Made by a program: the position numbers and the translations under genes. Shown one piece after another: positions 33,020 through 41,728 of a DNA stretch of 64,000 bases (the stretch's first letter is position 1; each line of letters opens with the position of its first letter). The DNA is taken from the NCBI RefSeq assembly GCF_030519375.1, contig NZ_JAUMKB010000019.1, forward strand, positions 1 through 64,000. Reading direction: 5' to 3'. The notes under the pieces were generated by a model. The model was not told where the DNA came from. It searched no databases and saw only the letters and a program-made list of their open reading frames with translations. Source of the DNA: Mucilaginibacter tolerans. Its GTDB lineage: Bacteria; Bacteroidota; Bacteroidia; Sphingobacteriales; Sphingobacteriaceae.

Positions 33020-34261
33020 CTAAAAGGATTCGCCCAAATTCAAAACAATGGTACGATAGCCCTTACTAAAAGCATAGTCCAGCCCGATATTGGTATTAGA
33101 GCCTTTGTTAAACTTAATTCTCAGACCACTGCCGGCAGCGGGATGCCAGGCAGAAAAGAAGGTTCCCGAACCGCTAACGGTGTTGACATTGGCAAATATC
33201 ACAGCTCCCACTAAACCATTGGCAGTAATATCACGCCGGTACTCGCCTTCCAGGTAAAATAAACTTCTACCCCGGTACCTGCTCTGATCGATGCCTTCGC
33301 CTGAACGGTTATAAGGGTCCCAGCCAATAGCAGGAAGGTCGAGGTATGGCGCCGGGCTGTTAAAGACCGTCCAGAAATAGCTCCAGAATGCCAGCGTATT
33401 CTGCTGATTAGGTTTTTCACGATTCATAGAAATATATTTCCGGACATCGATATACAATGAATTCCAGTTGTTATTACTTCCCATAAAAACGGGGTTTATC
33501 CGGTAAACGACATTAACATAGGAACCGGGCATTGGGTTAATAGAATTGTTGCGGGTATCATATATCATGTTCAGGCTAACTCCGGAGGAAAAAGAATTTC
33601 CCTGAAGCCCGCCATGATAATCTGCAAATTGGGCCAGATTAATAGCAGGATCATCGCTGTGAATATTGCTTCGATAGTCAAGATTATAGCCTAACCCAGC
33701 AAAAAAATAGGAGGTGATCCGCTTAAGGGCGCTCTGATAAAAACGTGTATAGTTCTCATCAACAAGGGCTTTATCAGAATAACTATGATTACTTCCCAGG
33801 CCCCAGGTGTACTGAGGATAGACTAAGAAACGCATATCGCCCTGTATGGTCCAGGTATTGTTGGGAAGCCAGATGCTGGTTCTCAGCGGCAAGCCGAAAC
33901 GCCCCTTGAAATTCCAGTATGGGGCAAAAACGGCACTGGAAAGATTGGTTGTACTTCGCTGACCCAGATAGATAGCTGCGGTTGTACTTGTAATCAACGC
34001 CCTGCCGCCACCGCCCGGAATTGCACCGCTTATGGGCAGAATTGAAAAATAGACCTTTTTTTCACGCTGCTCCCTTGCATGTTGAGGAGCTATATGAAAT
34101 ACACCCTTTGCCACGTCGATCAGGTCGGTCTGGCGGCTTGTATCCTTGATTTGTTTGTTGACCGGGACGACATCTCCTGCATTCTGCGCGAATAAGGCTG
34201 CCGGGAAAATGCAGCAGGAAATGATGATGAATGATTTATAAAAAATAATTGGTGTTTTCAT
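33020..34261 (-). CDS. BamA/TamA-like outer-membrane beta-barrel protein
   Basis: This 413-aa protein has a signal peptide (about 25 residues, ending ALFAQ). A soluble N-terminal region of about 60 residues is followed by a barrel of amphipathic strands typical of the bacterial surface antigen (D15) superfamily (VYFSILPISGAIPGGGGRALI; LGLDYAFSKGYRTIVLNLGESF), ending in the terminal aromatic Phe that barrel-assembly machinery recognises. It lacks visible POTRA domains, so it is a lone barrel with unknown cargo. Confidence 0.8.
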   Translation of the reverse strand: MKTPIIFYKSFIIISCCIFPAALFAQNAGDVVPVNKQIKDTSRQTDLIDVAKGVFHIAPQHAREQREKKVYFSILPISGAIPGGGGRALITSTTAAIYLGQRSTTNLSSAVFAPYWNFKGRFGLPLRTSIWLPNNTWTIQGDMRFLVYPQYTWGLGSNHSYSDKALVDENYTRFYQSALKRITSYFFAGLGYNLDYRSNIHSDDPAINLAQFADYHGGLQGNSFSSGVSLNMIYDTRNNSINPMPGSYVNVVYRINPVFMGSNNNWNSLYIDVRKYISMNREKPNQQNTLAFWSYFWTVFNSPAPYLDLPAIGWDPYNRSGEGIDQSRYRGRSLFYLEGEYRRDITANGLVGAVIFANVNTVSGSGTFFSAWHPAAGSGLRIKFNKGSNTNIGLDYAFSKGYRTIVLNLGESF

Positions 34262-34476
34262 GGATACTGATGGGCAAACGGTTGAGAGACCCGCGCTGGA
34301 AATGAACCTCGCTCAATGGGTCAAACGTCTGATAAACATCAATACACCAAGCATCTCTTCTATATCAACCACTAACAGGACGTTTTGTTAGACCGTAGGA
34401 TGGATTTGACGTAAACAGATTTATCGATATTGGTGAATTGACTCTCTGCAGGAGAACCTGCGGGGTTGGAAGTAAA

Positions 34477-34510
34477 TAAAAAAATCCCTCTGGACAAAGC
34501 CAAAAGGGAT
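34477..34510 (-). terminator. Terminator of the 80-aa gene
   Basis: ATCCCT at 34484-34489 pairs with AGGGAT at 34505-34510, extended by CTGG/CCAA, with a seven-base T run on the minus strand at 34477-34483. Confidence 0.8.
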
Positions 34511-34534
34511 CCATGCAAAAAGTTAAGGTCTCGT

Positions 34535-34777
34535 TTACGAATAATGAATTCTTATTCCATTGACAAGCTGCTTCAGTATATCAGCGCTTAGCCTGTAATG
34601 TTCGAGTACAGCGTTAAAGTGCTTGTTAAAATCAAACTTACCAAGCACGGTGCCCTGGTCAAGTATCAAAAATTGCCCCTTTCTATCGGGCAAAACAGTT
34701 ATGCTGCGTTCATCATCATCAAAATTAATAAGCAAATGAAACTGTTGTTGAAGGGAAAAATTTGATTTTTTAAACAT
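34535..34777 (-). CDS. Small hypothetical protein
   Basis: This 80-aa soluble protein (MFKKSNFSLQQQFHLLINFD...) has no signal or membrane segment. A central stretch (RSITVLPDRKGQFLILDQGT) suggests beta-strands, and the C-terminus is helical. It follows the coiled-coil protein gene by 30 bases on the same strand and ends at a clear terminator, so the pair is likely co-transcribed. Confidence 0.6.
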   Translation of the reverse strand: MFKKSNFSLQQQFHLLINFDDDERSITVLPDRKGQFLILDQGTVLGKFDFNKHFNAVLEHYRLSADILKQLVNGIRIHYS

Positions 34778-34807
34778 GGCGATTAATTTTATAAACGTAA
34801 GGTGTAA

Positions 34808-35287
34808 TTATTGTGGTTTAGCCGGCAGCTGTGCATAAATAGCTTTTCGCATCACATCAAGATCTTTTAAACGCTCCTGCTTCTTGGCTATATTTTTATT
34901 AAGCGCCCGTATTTTTTCATTTTGTTTGCCGACATTGTTATTAGCCGACCGGGAATCCTTTGCCTTGTCATACGCATTATTGGCGCTGTTTTTTGCATCC
35001 TTCGAGTCGCTTAAGCTGCCGTTCGTAGCTTTTGAGGCATCCTGGCTGCTGGAGGTTGCCGCAGCTTGCGCGTCGGAGCCGGCAGAAGTCGCCTTTGACT
35101 GAAAACCGGGCAGGTTATTTTGGGCGATGGATAATTGTGCATTAAGGTCGGCAATATCATTTTGAACTTTAACGTATTCTTCATTTAGCTTACCGGTATC
35201 GGCAGGCACTTTATATTTCTGCGCAGTGGCGGACATAGCAAAAGTTAACAGTATTACTGTACATAACAGTTGGCTAATAAATTTCAT
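34808..35287 (-). CDS. Secreted coiled-coil protein of unknown function
   Basis: From the ATG at 35287 the 159-aa product has a signal peptide (MKFISQLLCTVILLTFAMSA, cleavage about residue 22). Two coiled-coil segments (LNEEYVKVQNDIADLNAQL and IRALNKNIAKKQERLKDL) flank a Ser/Ala/Asn/Lys-rich linker (about 70-115). An in-frame ATG at 35368 would add 27 residues and is less likely. Periplasmic placement is likely; no motif was recognised. Confidence 0.75.
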   Translation of the reverse strand: MKFISQLLCTVILLTFAMSATAQKYKVPADTGKLNEEYVKVQNDIADLNAQLSIAQNNLPGFQSKATSAGSDAQAAATSSSQDASKATNGSLSDSKDAKNSANNAYDKAKDSRSANNNVGKQNEKIRALNKNIAKKQERLKDLDVMRKAIYAQLPAKPQ

Positions 35288-35575
35288 GATTTTCCTTTTA
35301 GTAGAAGTGTGGTACGCGAAAAGGCTTAATGCCATATATCGCTCAGAGAATGATGTAAAGGTACACATTTAAGTATGGTATATGTCATCACTAACACATA
35401 TTCGGTCATTTGATGGTTTATTAAACCGGGTGGTGAAGTTATTTATCAGAAACAGGCGAACATCGGTTTTTAATGTGTATATTTAAAAAAATCCCACAAA
35501 GAGTTATACTCCACTTAGACATTGCTTAATTCTGATAGGTAATATTTAAGCTTCACGCTGCTAAAATTACTTATC

Positions 35576-35968
35576 ATGAGAAAGTACAAATACATTAAGT
35601 TTTACCGCGTTTTCAAGAATGAAACAGCTGTTACCGAAATATCGGTAAATAACTTTATCCCTGTTGCCCCAAGGAAGCTTAATAAAGATTCTGCTGGAAA
35701 TGGAGCAATTGACGCAAACTGTTCATTTCCATACATTCAGTATTCACTGCCATCCGATGAAAAAATGTACTATGGTTATATAGATAAAGCAACCGCGATG
35801 GAGAAAGCAAAATCCGGAGCATTATTTCACATCAACCAGATGATCGCTGAGCTCGACCTGGGAATAAAAAAACTGGTACAATACCGGAATGATCATTATG
35901 ATGACTTAAATATAAACCTGTTGGACTCCAATATCCAGCGGATTAAAAGAGAAATTTACAGTAAATAG
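35576..35968 (+). CDS. Hypothetical protein
   Basis: This 130-aa soluble protein has a basic N-terminus (MRKYKYIKFYRVF) and a charged alpha-helical C-terminal half (LFHINQMIAELDLGIKKLVQY and later SNIQRIKREIY). No motif was recognised. It is followed 28 bases later by a 61-aa gene on the same strand. Confidence 0.6.
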   Translation: MRKYKYIKFYRVFKNETAVTEISVNNFIPVAPRKLNKDSAGNGAIDANCSFPYIQYSLPSDEKMYYGYIDKATAMEKAKSGALFHINQMIAELDLGIKKLVQYRNDHYDDLNINLLDSNIQRIKREIYSK

Positions 35969-35996
35969 AATTGCAAATACGCACCAATAAAAAACC

Positions 35997-36182
35997 ATGC
36001 CATATAAAGAGATAAAATTATTTGCAGGTCAGAATCTGCGCTATTTAGGCAAGGGCTTCCCTGGTTTTGTTAAGGGATCACCTTATATGACTTTCATAGA
36101 CCATCACAATTCCACTCAGTACCTCGCTAACTACAATGGTATACAGGTGATTGTCAATAAACGTTTCGCGATACCCGTTTGA
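35997..36182 (+). CDS. Small hypothetical protein
   Basis: This 61-aa protein (MPYKEIKLFAGQNLRYLGKG...) is Gly/Tyr/Asn-rich and basic, has no membrane segment and looks beta-rich. It follows the 130-aa gene by 28 bases on the same strand. Support is limited to frame, start codon and spacing. Confidence 0.45.
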   Translation: MPYKEIKLFAGQNLRYLGKGFPGFVKGSPYMTFIDHHNSTQYLANYNGIQVIVNKRFAIPV

Positions 36183-36362
36183 TAACGTATCCACCACGCC
36201 TATAAATTCATAGGTATGTGGCATAATTACCAAGGCCGACAGAGGCCCGCGTAATTAGTTATGTTCATGTGCAGCAATTAGGTTTTGCGACCAGCCTGGA
36301 TAACGCAAAAACCACTCACTCAATCGCCCTAATCTCACTCAATCAACTAAACACAAATTCTA

Positions 36363-36393
36363 TTTGCAAATAATACGAAAACCCGTATCTTTG
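36363..36393 (+). promoter_or_regulatory. Bacteroidota-type promoter of rplM-rpsI-rpsB
   Basis: TTTG at 36363-36366, a 19-bp spacer and TATCTTTG at 36386-36393 match the consensus fully. The leader then forms a short hairpin (CCCG at 36399-36402 with CGGGG) before the rplM start, which may have a regulatory role. Confidence 0.75.
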
Positions 36394-36447
36394 CAGTCCC
36401 GATTTTACGGGGTATAATAAACGTTTAATAAATTTAATTTTAAGCAA

Positions 36448-36885
36448 GTGAATACGTTAAGTTACAAAACTGTCTCAGCCAATAAAAAGACCGTTAACAA
36501 AGAATGGGTTGTTGTTGACGCTCAAGGCGAGATTTTGGGGCGCTTGTCTTCTAAGATTGCAATGATCATTAGAGGAAAACACAAGCCAGGGTTCACCCCA
36601 CACGTAGACTGCGGCGATAATGTAATAGTTATTAATGCAGACAAGGTAAAACTGACCGGAAACAAATTCAGCGCAAAGCAGTATGTTTCTTACACTGGTT
36701 ACCCAGGTGGTCAGCGTTTCATTTCTCCTAAGGAGTTAATGGCAAAACATCCAGAGCGTGTGGTTGAAAAAGCCGTACGCGGTATGTTACCTAAAAATCG
36801 TTTGGGCCGCGCCTTATTCGGCAATCTGCATGTATATGCAGGTGCCGAGCATCCTCATGCAGCACAAAACCCGAAAGCCATTTAA
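36448..36885 (+). CDS. rplM: Large-subunit ribosomal protein uL13
   Basis: This 145-aa protein has typical uL13 features: WVVVDAQGEILGRLSS, RGKHKPGFTPHVDCGD and MLPKNRLGRALFGNLHVYAG. It starts with GTG (LSYKTVSANKKTVNKEW follows), as often seen in this family. It heads the rplM-rpsI-rpsB operon; rpsI begins 24 bases after its stop codon. Confidence 0.97.
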   Translation: MNTLSYKTVSANKKTVNKEWVVVDAQGEILGRLSSKIAMIIRGKHKPGFTPHVDCGDNVIVINADKVKLTGNKFSAKQYVSYTGYPGGQRFISPKELMAKHPERVVEKAVRGMLPKNRLGRALFGNLHVYAGAEHPHAAQNPKAI

Positions 36886-36909
36886 TTATCAATTTAAAAG
36901 AGAAAAGAA

Positions 36910-37296
36910 ATGCCAACAACTAACACTTCAGGCAGAAGAAAAACCGCTGTTGCACGCATCTACTTGAGCGAGGGCAATGGCGCCATTATCGTAAACGGTA
37001 AAGATTACAAAGAGTACTTCCCTACCTTGCCTTTACAATACATCGTTACCCAGTCTACAGAAGTATCTGGTTCTGCAGGTAAATATGATGTACAGGTAAA
37101 CGTAGCAGGTGGTGGTGTAAAAGGACAGGCAGAAGCCGTTCGTTTAGCTATTGCTAAAGCTATTGTTGAACTTGATGCTGAAAAGAAACCAGCATTGCGC
37201 GCTAAAGGTTTAATGACCCGTGACGACCGTATGGTTGAGCGTAAAAAACCAGGACGCAAGAAAGCACGCAAGAGATTCCAATTCAGTAAACGTTAA
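36910..37296 (+). CDS. rpsI: Small-subunit ribosomal protein uS9
   Basis: This 128-aa protein has the uS9 hallmarks TSGRRKTAVARIYL near the N-terminus, VNVAGGGVKGQAEAVRLAIAKA in the middle, and the Lys/Arg-rich tail MVERKKPGRKKARKRFQFSKR, which reaches into the P site. It lies between rplM and rpsB and is certainly co-transcribed with them. Confidence 0.97.
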   Translation: MPTTNTSGRRKTAVARIYLSEGNGAIIVNGKDYKEYFPTLPLQYIVTQSTEVSGSAGKYDVQVNVAGGGVKGQAEAVRLAIAKAIVELDAEKKPALRAKGLMTRDDRMVERKKPGRKKARKRFQFSKR

Positions 37297-37316
37297 TCAT
37301 CAAGGAGGACAACAAA

Positions 37317-38183
37317 ATGGCAAGAACAACATATCAGGATTTACTGGATGCAGGTGTACACTTTGGTCACCTTACCCGCAAATGGGATCCGAAAATGTCA
37401 CAGTACATTTTCATGGAGCGCAACGGTATCCACATTATCGATCTTAACAAGACTTTAACTAAAGTTGAAGAAGCTGCTTCAGCTATAAAACAAATTGTAA
37501 AATCAGGCCGTAAGGTATTATTCGTAGCTACAAAGAAACAAGCGAAAGATATCGTAGCTGATTATGCGAAATCAGTAAACATGCCTTTCGTAACCGAACG
37601 TTGGTTAGGTGGGATGTTAACTAACTTCGCTACGGTTCGCAAGTCGATCAAAAAGATGTCAAACATCGATAAATTGACTAAAGACGGTACTTACAGCAAC
37701 CTTTCTAAAAAAGAAAGACTGATGATCCAGCGTGAGCGAGTGAAACTGGAAACTTTGTTGGGCGGTATTGCCGACCTGAACCGTTTACCGGCCGCACTGT
37801 TCCTGATCGACGTTAAGAAAGAGCACATCGCGGTTTCAGAAGCTTTAAAGTTGAATATCCCAACCTTTGCAATGGTGGATACCAACTCTGACCCTTCAAA
37901 CATCGATTTCCCTATCCCTGCTAACGATGACGCTACCAAATCAATCTCATTGATCACCGGTATCATCATCAAAGCGATAGAAGAAGGTTTGGATGAGCGC
38001 AAACGTGAGAAAGAAGAAGAAGCAGAAAAAGAAGCTGCTGCTGCAAAAGCGAAAGCGGATGCGCCTAAAGCAGATAAAGCTGAAGCTGGCGCCCCTGCAG
38101 AAGGTGGTAAAAGAAAAAGAGTAGCTGCTGAAGCGGAAGCTGAGGCTCCGGCTGCACCTGCTGCTGAAAAAACAGAAGAGTAA
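37317..38183 (+). CDS. rpsB: Small-subunit ribosomal protein uS2
   Basis: This 288-aa protein has the uS2 N-terminal motif DAGVHFGHLTRKWDPKMSQYI and NRLPAALFLIDVKKEHIAVSEAL, and is 20 bases from rpsI. The family is usually about 230-260 aa. Here a C-terminal extension from about residue 225 is low-complexity, rich in Ala, Glu and Lys (EAEAEAPAAPAAEKTEE at the end). Such tails occur in Bacteroidota uS2. tsf follows after a GTTGTAA-word palindrome. Confidence 0.97.
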   Translation: MARTTYQDLLDAGVHFGHLTRKWDPKMSQYIFMERNGIHIIDLNKTLTKVEEAASAIKQIVKSGRKVLFVATKKQAKDIVADYAKSVNMPFVTERWLGGMLTNFATVRKSIKKMSNIDKLTKDGTYSNLSKKERLMIQRERVKLETLLGGIADLNRLPAALFLIDVKKEHIAVSEALKLNIPTFAMVDTNSDPSNIDFPIPANDDATKSISLITGIIIKAIEEGLDERKREKEEEAEKEAAAAKAKADAPKADKAEAGAPAEGGKRKRVAAEAEAEAPAAPAAEKTEE

Positions 38184-38189
38184 TATTTT

Positions 38190-38265
38190 GGTTGTAAGGG
38201 TTGTAGAGGTTGTAAAAGTTTATAACCCCTGCAACCTTTATAACTTCTACAACATTTAAAACATA
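38190..38265 (+). repeat. GTTGTAA-word palindrome before tsf
   Basis: The left part (GGTTGTAAGGGTTGTAGAGG...) and the right part (CTTTATAACTTCTACAACAT...) form an imperfect hairpin with arms of about 25 bases. It occupies nearly all of the gap between rpsB and tsf and ends about 6 bases before the tsf start codon. Confidence 0.65.
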
Positions 38266-38270
38266 TAAAA

Positions 38271-39122
38271 ATGTCAACATTACAAATTAGCGCGTCTGAC
38301 GTTAACAAACTGCGCCAGCAAACCGGCGCAGGTATGATGGATTGCAAAAAAGCTTTAACCGAAACAAACGGTGATTTCGAAGCTGCAATTGACTACTTAA
38401 GAAAAAAAGGTGCTAAAGTGGCTGCAAGCCGCCAGGACCGTGAGTCGAACGAAGGCGTGGTTATTGCACGTACTTCTGAAGATGGCAAACGTGGTGTGAT
38501 CATCGAGCTGAATTGCGAAACTGACTTCGTTGCTAAAAACGCAGAGTTCATCGCTTTCGCTAACCAAATCGCTAATACAGCTGTTGAGAACAAACCTGCT
38601 GACCTGGCTGCATTAACTCAATTACAAGTTGATACTGATGTAGACCGCGTAACTATTGCTGAAGCTATTACCGAAAAAACCGGTAAGATCGGTGAGAAAA
38701 TTGGGGTATCTAAATACGAAATAGTAGAAGGCGAAAAAGTGATCGCTTACATCCACGGTAATTTCCGTTTAGGTGTATTGGTTGGTTTAAGCGCTAACGT
38801 TGCCGGTGCTGAAGAAGCAGGTAAGGATGTAGCTATGCAAATTGCAGCTATGAACCCTGTCGCTATCGATAAAGACGGTGTTGATGCTACTACTATTCAG
38901 CGTGAATTGGAAATTGCAAAAGAGCAGATCCGTGCCGAAGGCAAACCGGAAGAAATGGTTGAAAAGATTGCTGCCGGTAAGCTGAACAAATTCTACAAAG
39001 ACTCAACCCTGTTGAACCAGGAGTTTGTAAAGGATTCTTCAAAGAGCGTTGCTCAGTTCCTGAGCGGCGTTGATAAAGGATTAACCGTTACCGCATTTAA
39101 ACGGGTAGCCTTAGGAGCTTAA
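38271..39122 (+). CDS. tsf: Translation elongation factor Ts
   Basis: This 283-aa protein carries the EF-Ts N-terminal signature VNKLRQQTGAGMMDCKKAL and CETDFVAKN near 77-85, followed by the core domain with VIAYIHGNFRLGVLVGLSAN. It exchanges GDP for GTP on EF-Tu. It closes the ribosomal cluster and ends at a strong terminator. Confidence 0.96.
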   Translation: MSTLQISASDVNKLRQQTGAGMMDCKKALTETNGDFEAAIDYLRKKGAKVAASRQDRESNEGVVIARTSEDGKRGVIIELNCETDFVAKNAEFIAFANQIANTAVENKPADLAALTQLQVDTDVDRVTIAEAITEKTGKIGEKIGVSKYEIVEGEKVIAYIHGNFRLGVLVGLSANVAGAEEAGKDVAMQIAAMNPVAIDKDGVDATTIQRELEIAKEQIRAEGKPEEMVEKIAAGKLNKFYKDSTLLNQEFVKDSSKSVAQFLSGVDKGLTVTAFKRVALGA

Positions 39123-39127
39123 TGATT

Positions 39128-39162
39128 AAATCCCCCTCGTATTGACGAGGGGGATTTTTTTT
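39128..39162 (+). terminator. Strong terminator of tsf
   Basis: A 13-base perfect stem (39128-39140 with 39145-39157, core CCCCCTCGT) with a 4-base loop is followed by a run of T ending at 39162. Confidence 0.95.
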
Positions 39163-39180
39163 GCAATAATATTTTTGTTA

Positions 39181-39206
39181 TAGAGAAACAATGCATTGCA
39201 TCTCTA
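39181..39206. repeat. 26-base palindrome, TAGAGA..ATGCAT..TCTCTA class (copy 1)
   Basis: TAGAGA, two bases, CAATGCATTG (perfect inner palindrome), two bases, TCTCTA. It lies between the tsf terminator and nagA. The same architecture and length recur at 45745-45770. Confidence 0.8.
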
Positions 39207-39221
39207 TGTAATATTGTAGCC

Positions 39222-40331
39222 ATGACAACAGCACTTCACAACCTGCAGATCATATCGGATGGTCAGATCACCAAAGGCAAAGCAATTTTAATTTCAGGCG
39301 GAAAGATTTCGGGCATCATCGCGGACAATGCTATTCCGCAGGATGCTGAGAAGAAAGATATGCAAGGTGCTTACGCAGCGCCCGGATTGATTGATCTGCA
39401 ATTGTATGGCAGTGGGGGCAGGCTGTTGAGTATTGATACAGACGAAGCTACTTTGCTTCAAATGGAAACTGACTTGCTTGCTCTAGGTACTACAGGTTTC
39501 TTCCCGACCATTTCAACCAATACGGATGAGGTGATTGAGCAAACGATCCGTGTGGGCAGGTCATATCGTGATAAAGCCAAAGGGAATTTCCTGGGCATAC
39601 ACCTGGAAGGTCCATTTCTGAACCCGGTTCGGAGAGGTGCTCACAACAAGGATTTTATTAAAAAGGCCTCGCTCGGCCTTGTGAAAAAATGGCTGGATAT
39701 GGCTGAAGGTGTGGTAACTATGATGACCATTGCTCCCGAATTGCAGGATCAGGAAGTAATCGATTACCTGCACAATAGTGGTGTGATCTTGTCATCAGGA
39801 CATAGCAATGCTACCTATGCCGAGGGTAAACGTTTCTTAAATAAACCAATTCCTGCGGTAACCCATATTTACAACGCTATGCCGCAAATGCACCATCGCG
39901 ATCCTGGATATATCCCAGCTATTTTTGAGGAAAGACCTTATACCAGTATCGTACCCGATGGTATCCATGTAGATTTTGTGATGGCAAGGTTAGCGAAACG
40001 CGAGTTGGGTGATAAACTTTTTTTTATTACTGATTCAGTTACTGAAACTAATCACGGCCCTTACCAGCATAAGTTTACAGGCGACCGCTACGTATTGCCG
40101 GATGGTACCTTGTCCGGTTCATGCCTCACCATGCTAAAATGTATAGAGAATGGCGTGAAGCATTTTGGCATCAGTCTGCCCGAATCCGTTAACATGGCAA
40201 CTTTATACCCGGCTCAATTGGTTAAACTTAATAAGGGCAAAATAGACGCGGGTTATGATGCTGATTTGACCTTTTTTGACGAGAACTATACGCTGAAAGG
40301 AACGTACCTGGCTGGTAAACAGGTGAATTAA
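39222..40331 (+). CDS. nagA: N-acetylglucosamine-6-phosphate deacetylase
   Basis: This 369-aa amidohydrolase-fold enzyme removes the acetyl group of GlcNAc-6-P. Visible family motifs include HLEGPFLNPVRRGAHN, GHSNATYAEG, THIYNAMPQMHHRDPG, PDGIHVDF and the catalytic ITDSV. The length is typical. It is placed between tsf and pyrH with no other nag gene beside it, so it probably serves cell-wall or chitin sugar recycling. Confidence 0.92.
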   Translation: MTTALHNLQIISDGQITKGKAILISGGKISGIIADNAIPQDAEKKDMQGAYAAPGLIDLQLYGSGGRLLSIDTDEATLLQMETDLLALGTTGFFPTISTNTDEVIEQTIRVGRSYRDKAKGNFLGIHLEGPFLNPVRRGAHNKDFIKKASLGLVKKWLDMAEGVVTMMTIAPELQDQEVIDYLHNSGVILSSGHSNATYAEGKRFLNKPIPAVTHIYNAMPQMHHRDPGYIPAIFEERPYTSIVPDGIHVDFVMARLAKRELGDKLFFITDSVTETNHGPYQHKFTGDRYVLPDGTLSGSCLTMLKCIENGVKHFGISLPESVNMATLYPAQLVKLNKGKIDAGYDADLTFFDENYTLKGTYLAGKQVN

Positions 40332-40385
40332 AACACGCTATTTTAACACTCAATTTAAATCGATATTTTTGACAAACTACCCTCA

Positions 40386-41090
40386 ATGAAATATAAACGC
40401 ATTCTTCTCAAATTAAGTGGTGAGTCGTTAATGGGCGACAGACAATATGGCATCGATAACAGTCAGGTTATTCAGTATGCAAAGGACATTAAAGCTGTTT
40501 ATGATAAAGGAATAGAGATTGCCATTGTAGTGGGCGGAGGCAATATCTTCAGAGGATTAAGCGCTGAAAAATCTGGTATGGATCGTGCACAGGCCGACTA
40601 TATGGGTATGCTGGCGACCGTAATCAACTGTATGGCTCTGCAAAATGCACTGGAAAGTATTGGTGTAGAAACCCGTTTGCAATCGGCCATAAAAATGGAG
40701 CAGATCTGCGAGCCGTATATCCGCCGCCGTGCTATGCATCACCTCGAATTAGGCAAGATTGTGATCTTCGGCGCAGGAACCGGTAACCCATATTTTACAA
40801 CCGATACAGCGGCATCTTTACGCGCTATCGAGATCAAAGCCGATGTAGTGCTAAAAGGTACCCGTGTAGATGGCATCTACACAGCCGATCCTGAAAAAGA
40901 TCCTAAGGCAACCCGTTACGACGAAATCACTTTCCAGGAAGTATTCGACAAAGGATTGAATGTAATGGACATGACCGCGTTTACGCTTTGCCATGAAAAT
41001 AAATTGCCGATCATTGTATTCGACATGAATAAACCGGGCAATTTTGTGAAGATAGCCAATGGTGAGCACATAGGGACACTCGTTAGATAA
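40386..41090 (+). CDS. pyrH: UMP kinase
   Basis: This 234-aa amino-acid-kinase-fold enzyme converts UMP to UDP. It has [13 protein letters not shown] at the N-terminus, [10 protein letters not shown], and [21 protein letters not shown] near 132-153. A TATTTTTG element (40364-40371) lies 14 bases before the start. Next on this strand is frr, the usual partner, but a minus-strand lipoprotein gene sits between them. Confidence 0.97.
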   Translation: MKYKRILLKLSGESLMGDRQYGIDNSQVIQYAKDIKAVYDKGIEIAIVVGGGNIFRGLSAEKSGMDRAQADYMGMLATVINCMALQNALESIGVETRLQSAIKMEQICEPYIRRRAMHHLELGKIVIFGAGTGNPYFTTDTAASLRAIEIKADVVLKGTRVDGIYTADPEKDPKATRYDEITFQEVFDKGLNVMDMTAFTLCHENKLPIIVFDMNKPGNFVKIANGEHIGTLVR

Positions 41091-41096
41091 ATTATC

Positions 41097-41579
41097 CTAA
41101 TGAGTAAATGTCTGAATTAAACCAGCGTAGGTAATACCATTGTATTGATAAAAATCTGTTACCCTTAAAACAAGTGAATAATCGCTAAGAAAAGTGATGA
41201 TGCCGTCTACTTTGTCGGTATTGTTACCGTTTATGTGAACAAGCAGATGTGATCCGCTTAATTTCCATGTTAGTCCATTGGCGGTAAGTCCGTTAGGGTT
41301 ATTGGTATCAACGGCTGTCCCGTCCGCGTAAAACGTTACGTTATATAGTAAAATGGTTTTAAGGAAAGGGTCATTACTGGCCAGCACAAGCGAGGTGCTG
41401 TCAGCTGCTATTAGCGTAGCGCCTGTAGTATGCCATTCACCCGACTGCACTAATATATCAGCTTGAGTTGGCTTTGGTATAGGGGTGACATCCGCATGCG
41501 ATGAGCAAGCTGAAATCAGCACTATGTAGCTAAATGCAGCAATCAGTTTTTTGCAGAAAATAGTGATTCCCGCTTTCAT
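41097..41579 (-). CDS. Lipoprotein of unknown function between pyrH and frr
   Basis: This 160-aa protein has a lipoprotein signal (IAAFSYIVLISAC, Cys near 25). The mature part is beta-rich and resembles lipocalin-like or YbbR-like extracellular modules only loosely (WKLSGSHLLVHINGN; YSLVLRVTDFYQYNG). It lies antisense to the pyrH-frr pair, 6 bases from the pyrH stop codon. Likely an insertion into an otherwise conserved order. Confidence 0.65.
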   Translation of the reverse strand: MKAGITIFCKKLIAAFSYIVLISACSSHADVTPIPKPTQADILVQSGEWHTTGATLIAADSTSLVLASNDPFLKTILLYNVTFYADGTAVDTNNPNGLTANGLTWKLSGSHLLVHINGNNTDKVDGIITFLSDYSLVLRVTDFYQYNGITYAGLIQTFTH

Positions 41580-41728
41580 CCTTATATTAATAAATACATT
41601 TAAATTACGCTGGTTTTTAACTAAACGTTGCCTGTTTCAGATTTCATTTTTTATTCAATTATAGTACGAGTATTTAGATGAGGTAAAATGATACTTTTTA
41701 TTATTTTTGACAGCAAATTTCAAAAGCG

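Noticed and set aside
37691-38347. 218-codon minus-strand frame opposite rpsB
   Set aside because: It is the antisense of the Ala/Glu-rich uS2 tail, giving a Ser/Ala/Phe-rich artefact.
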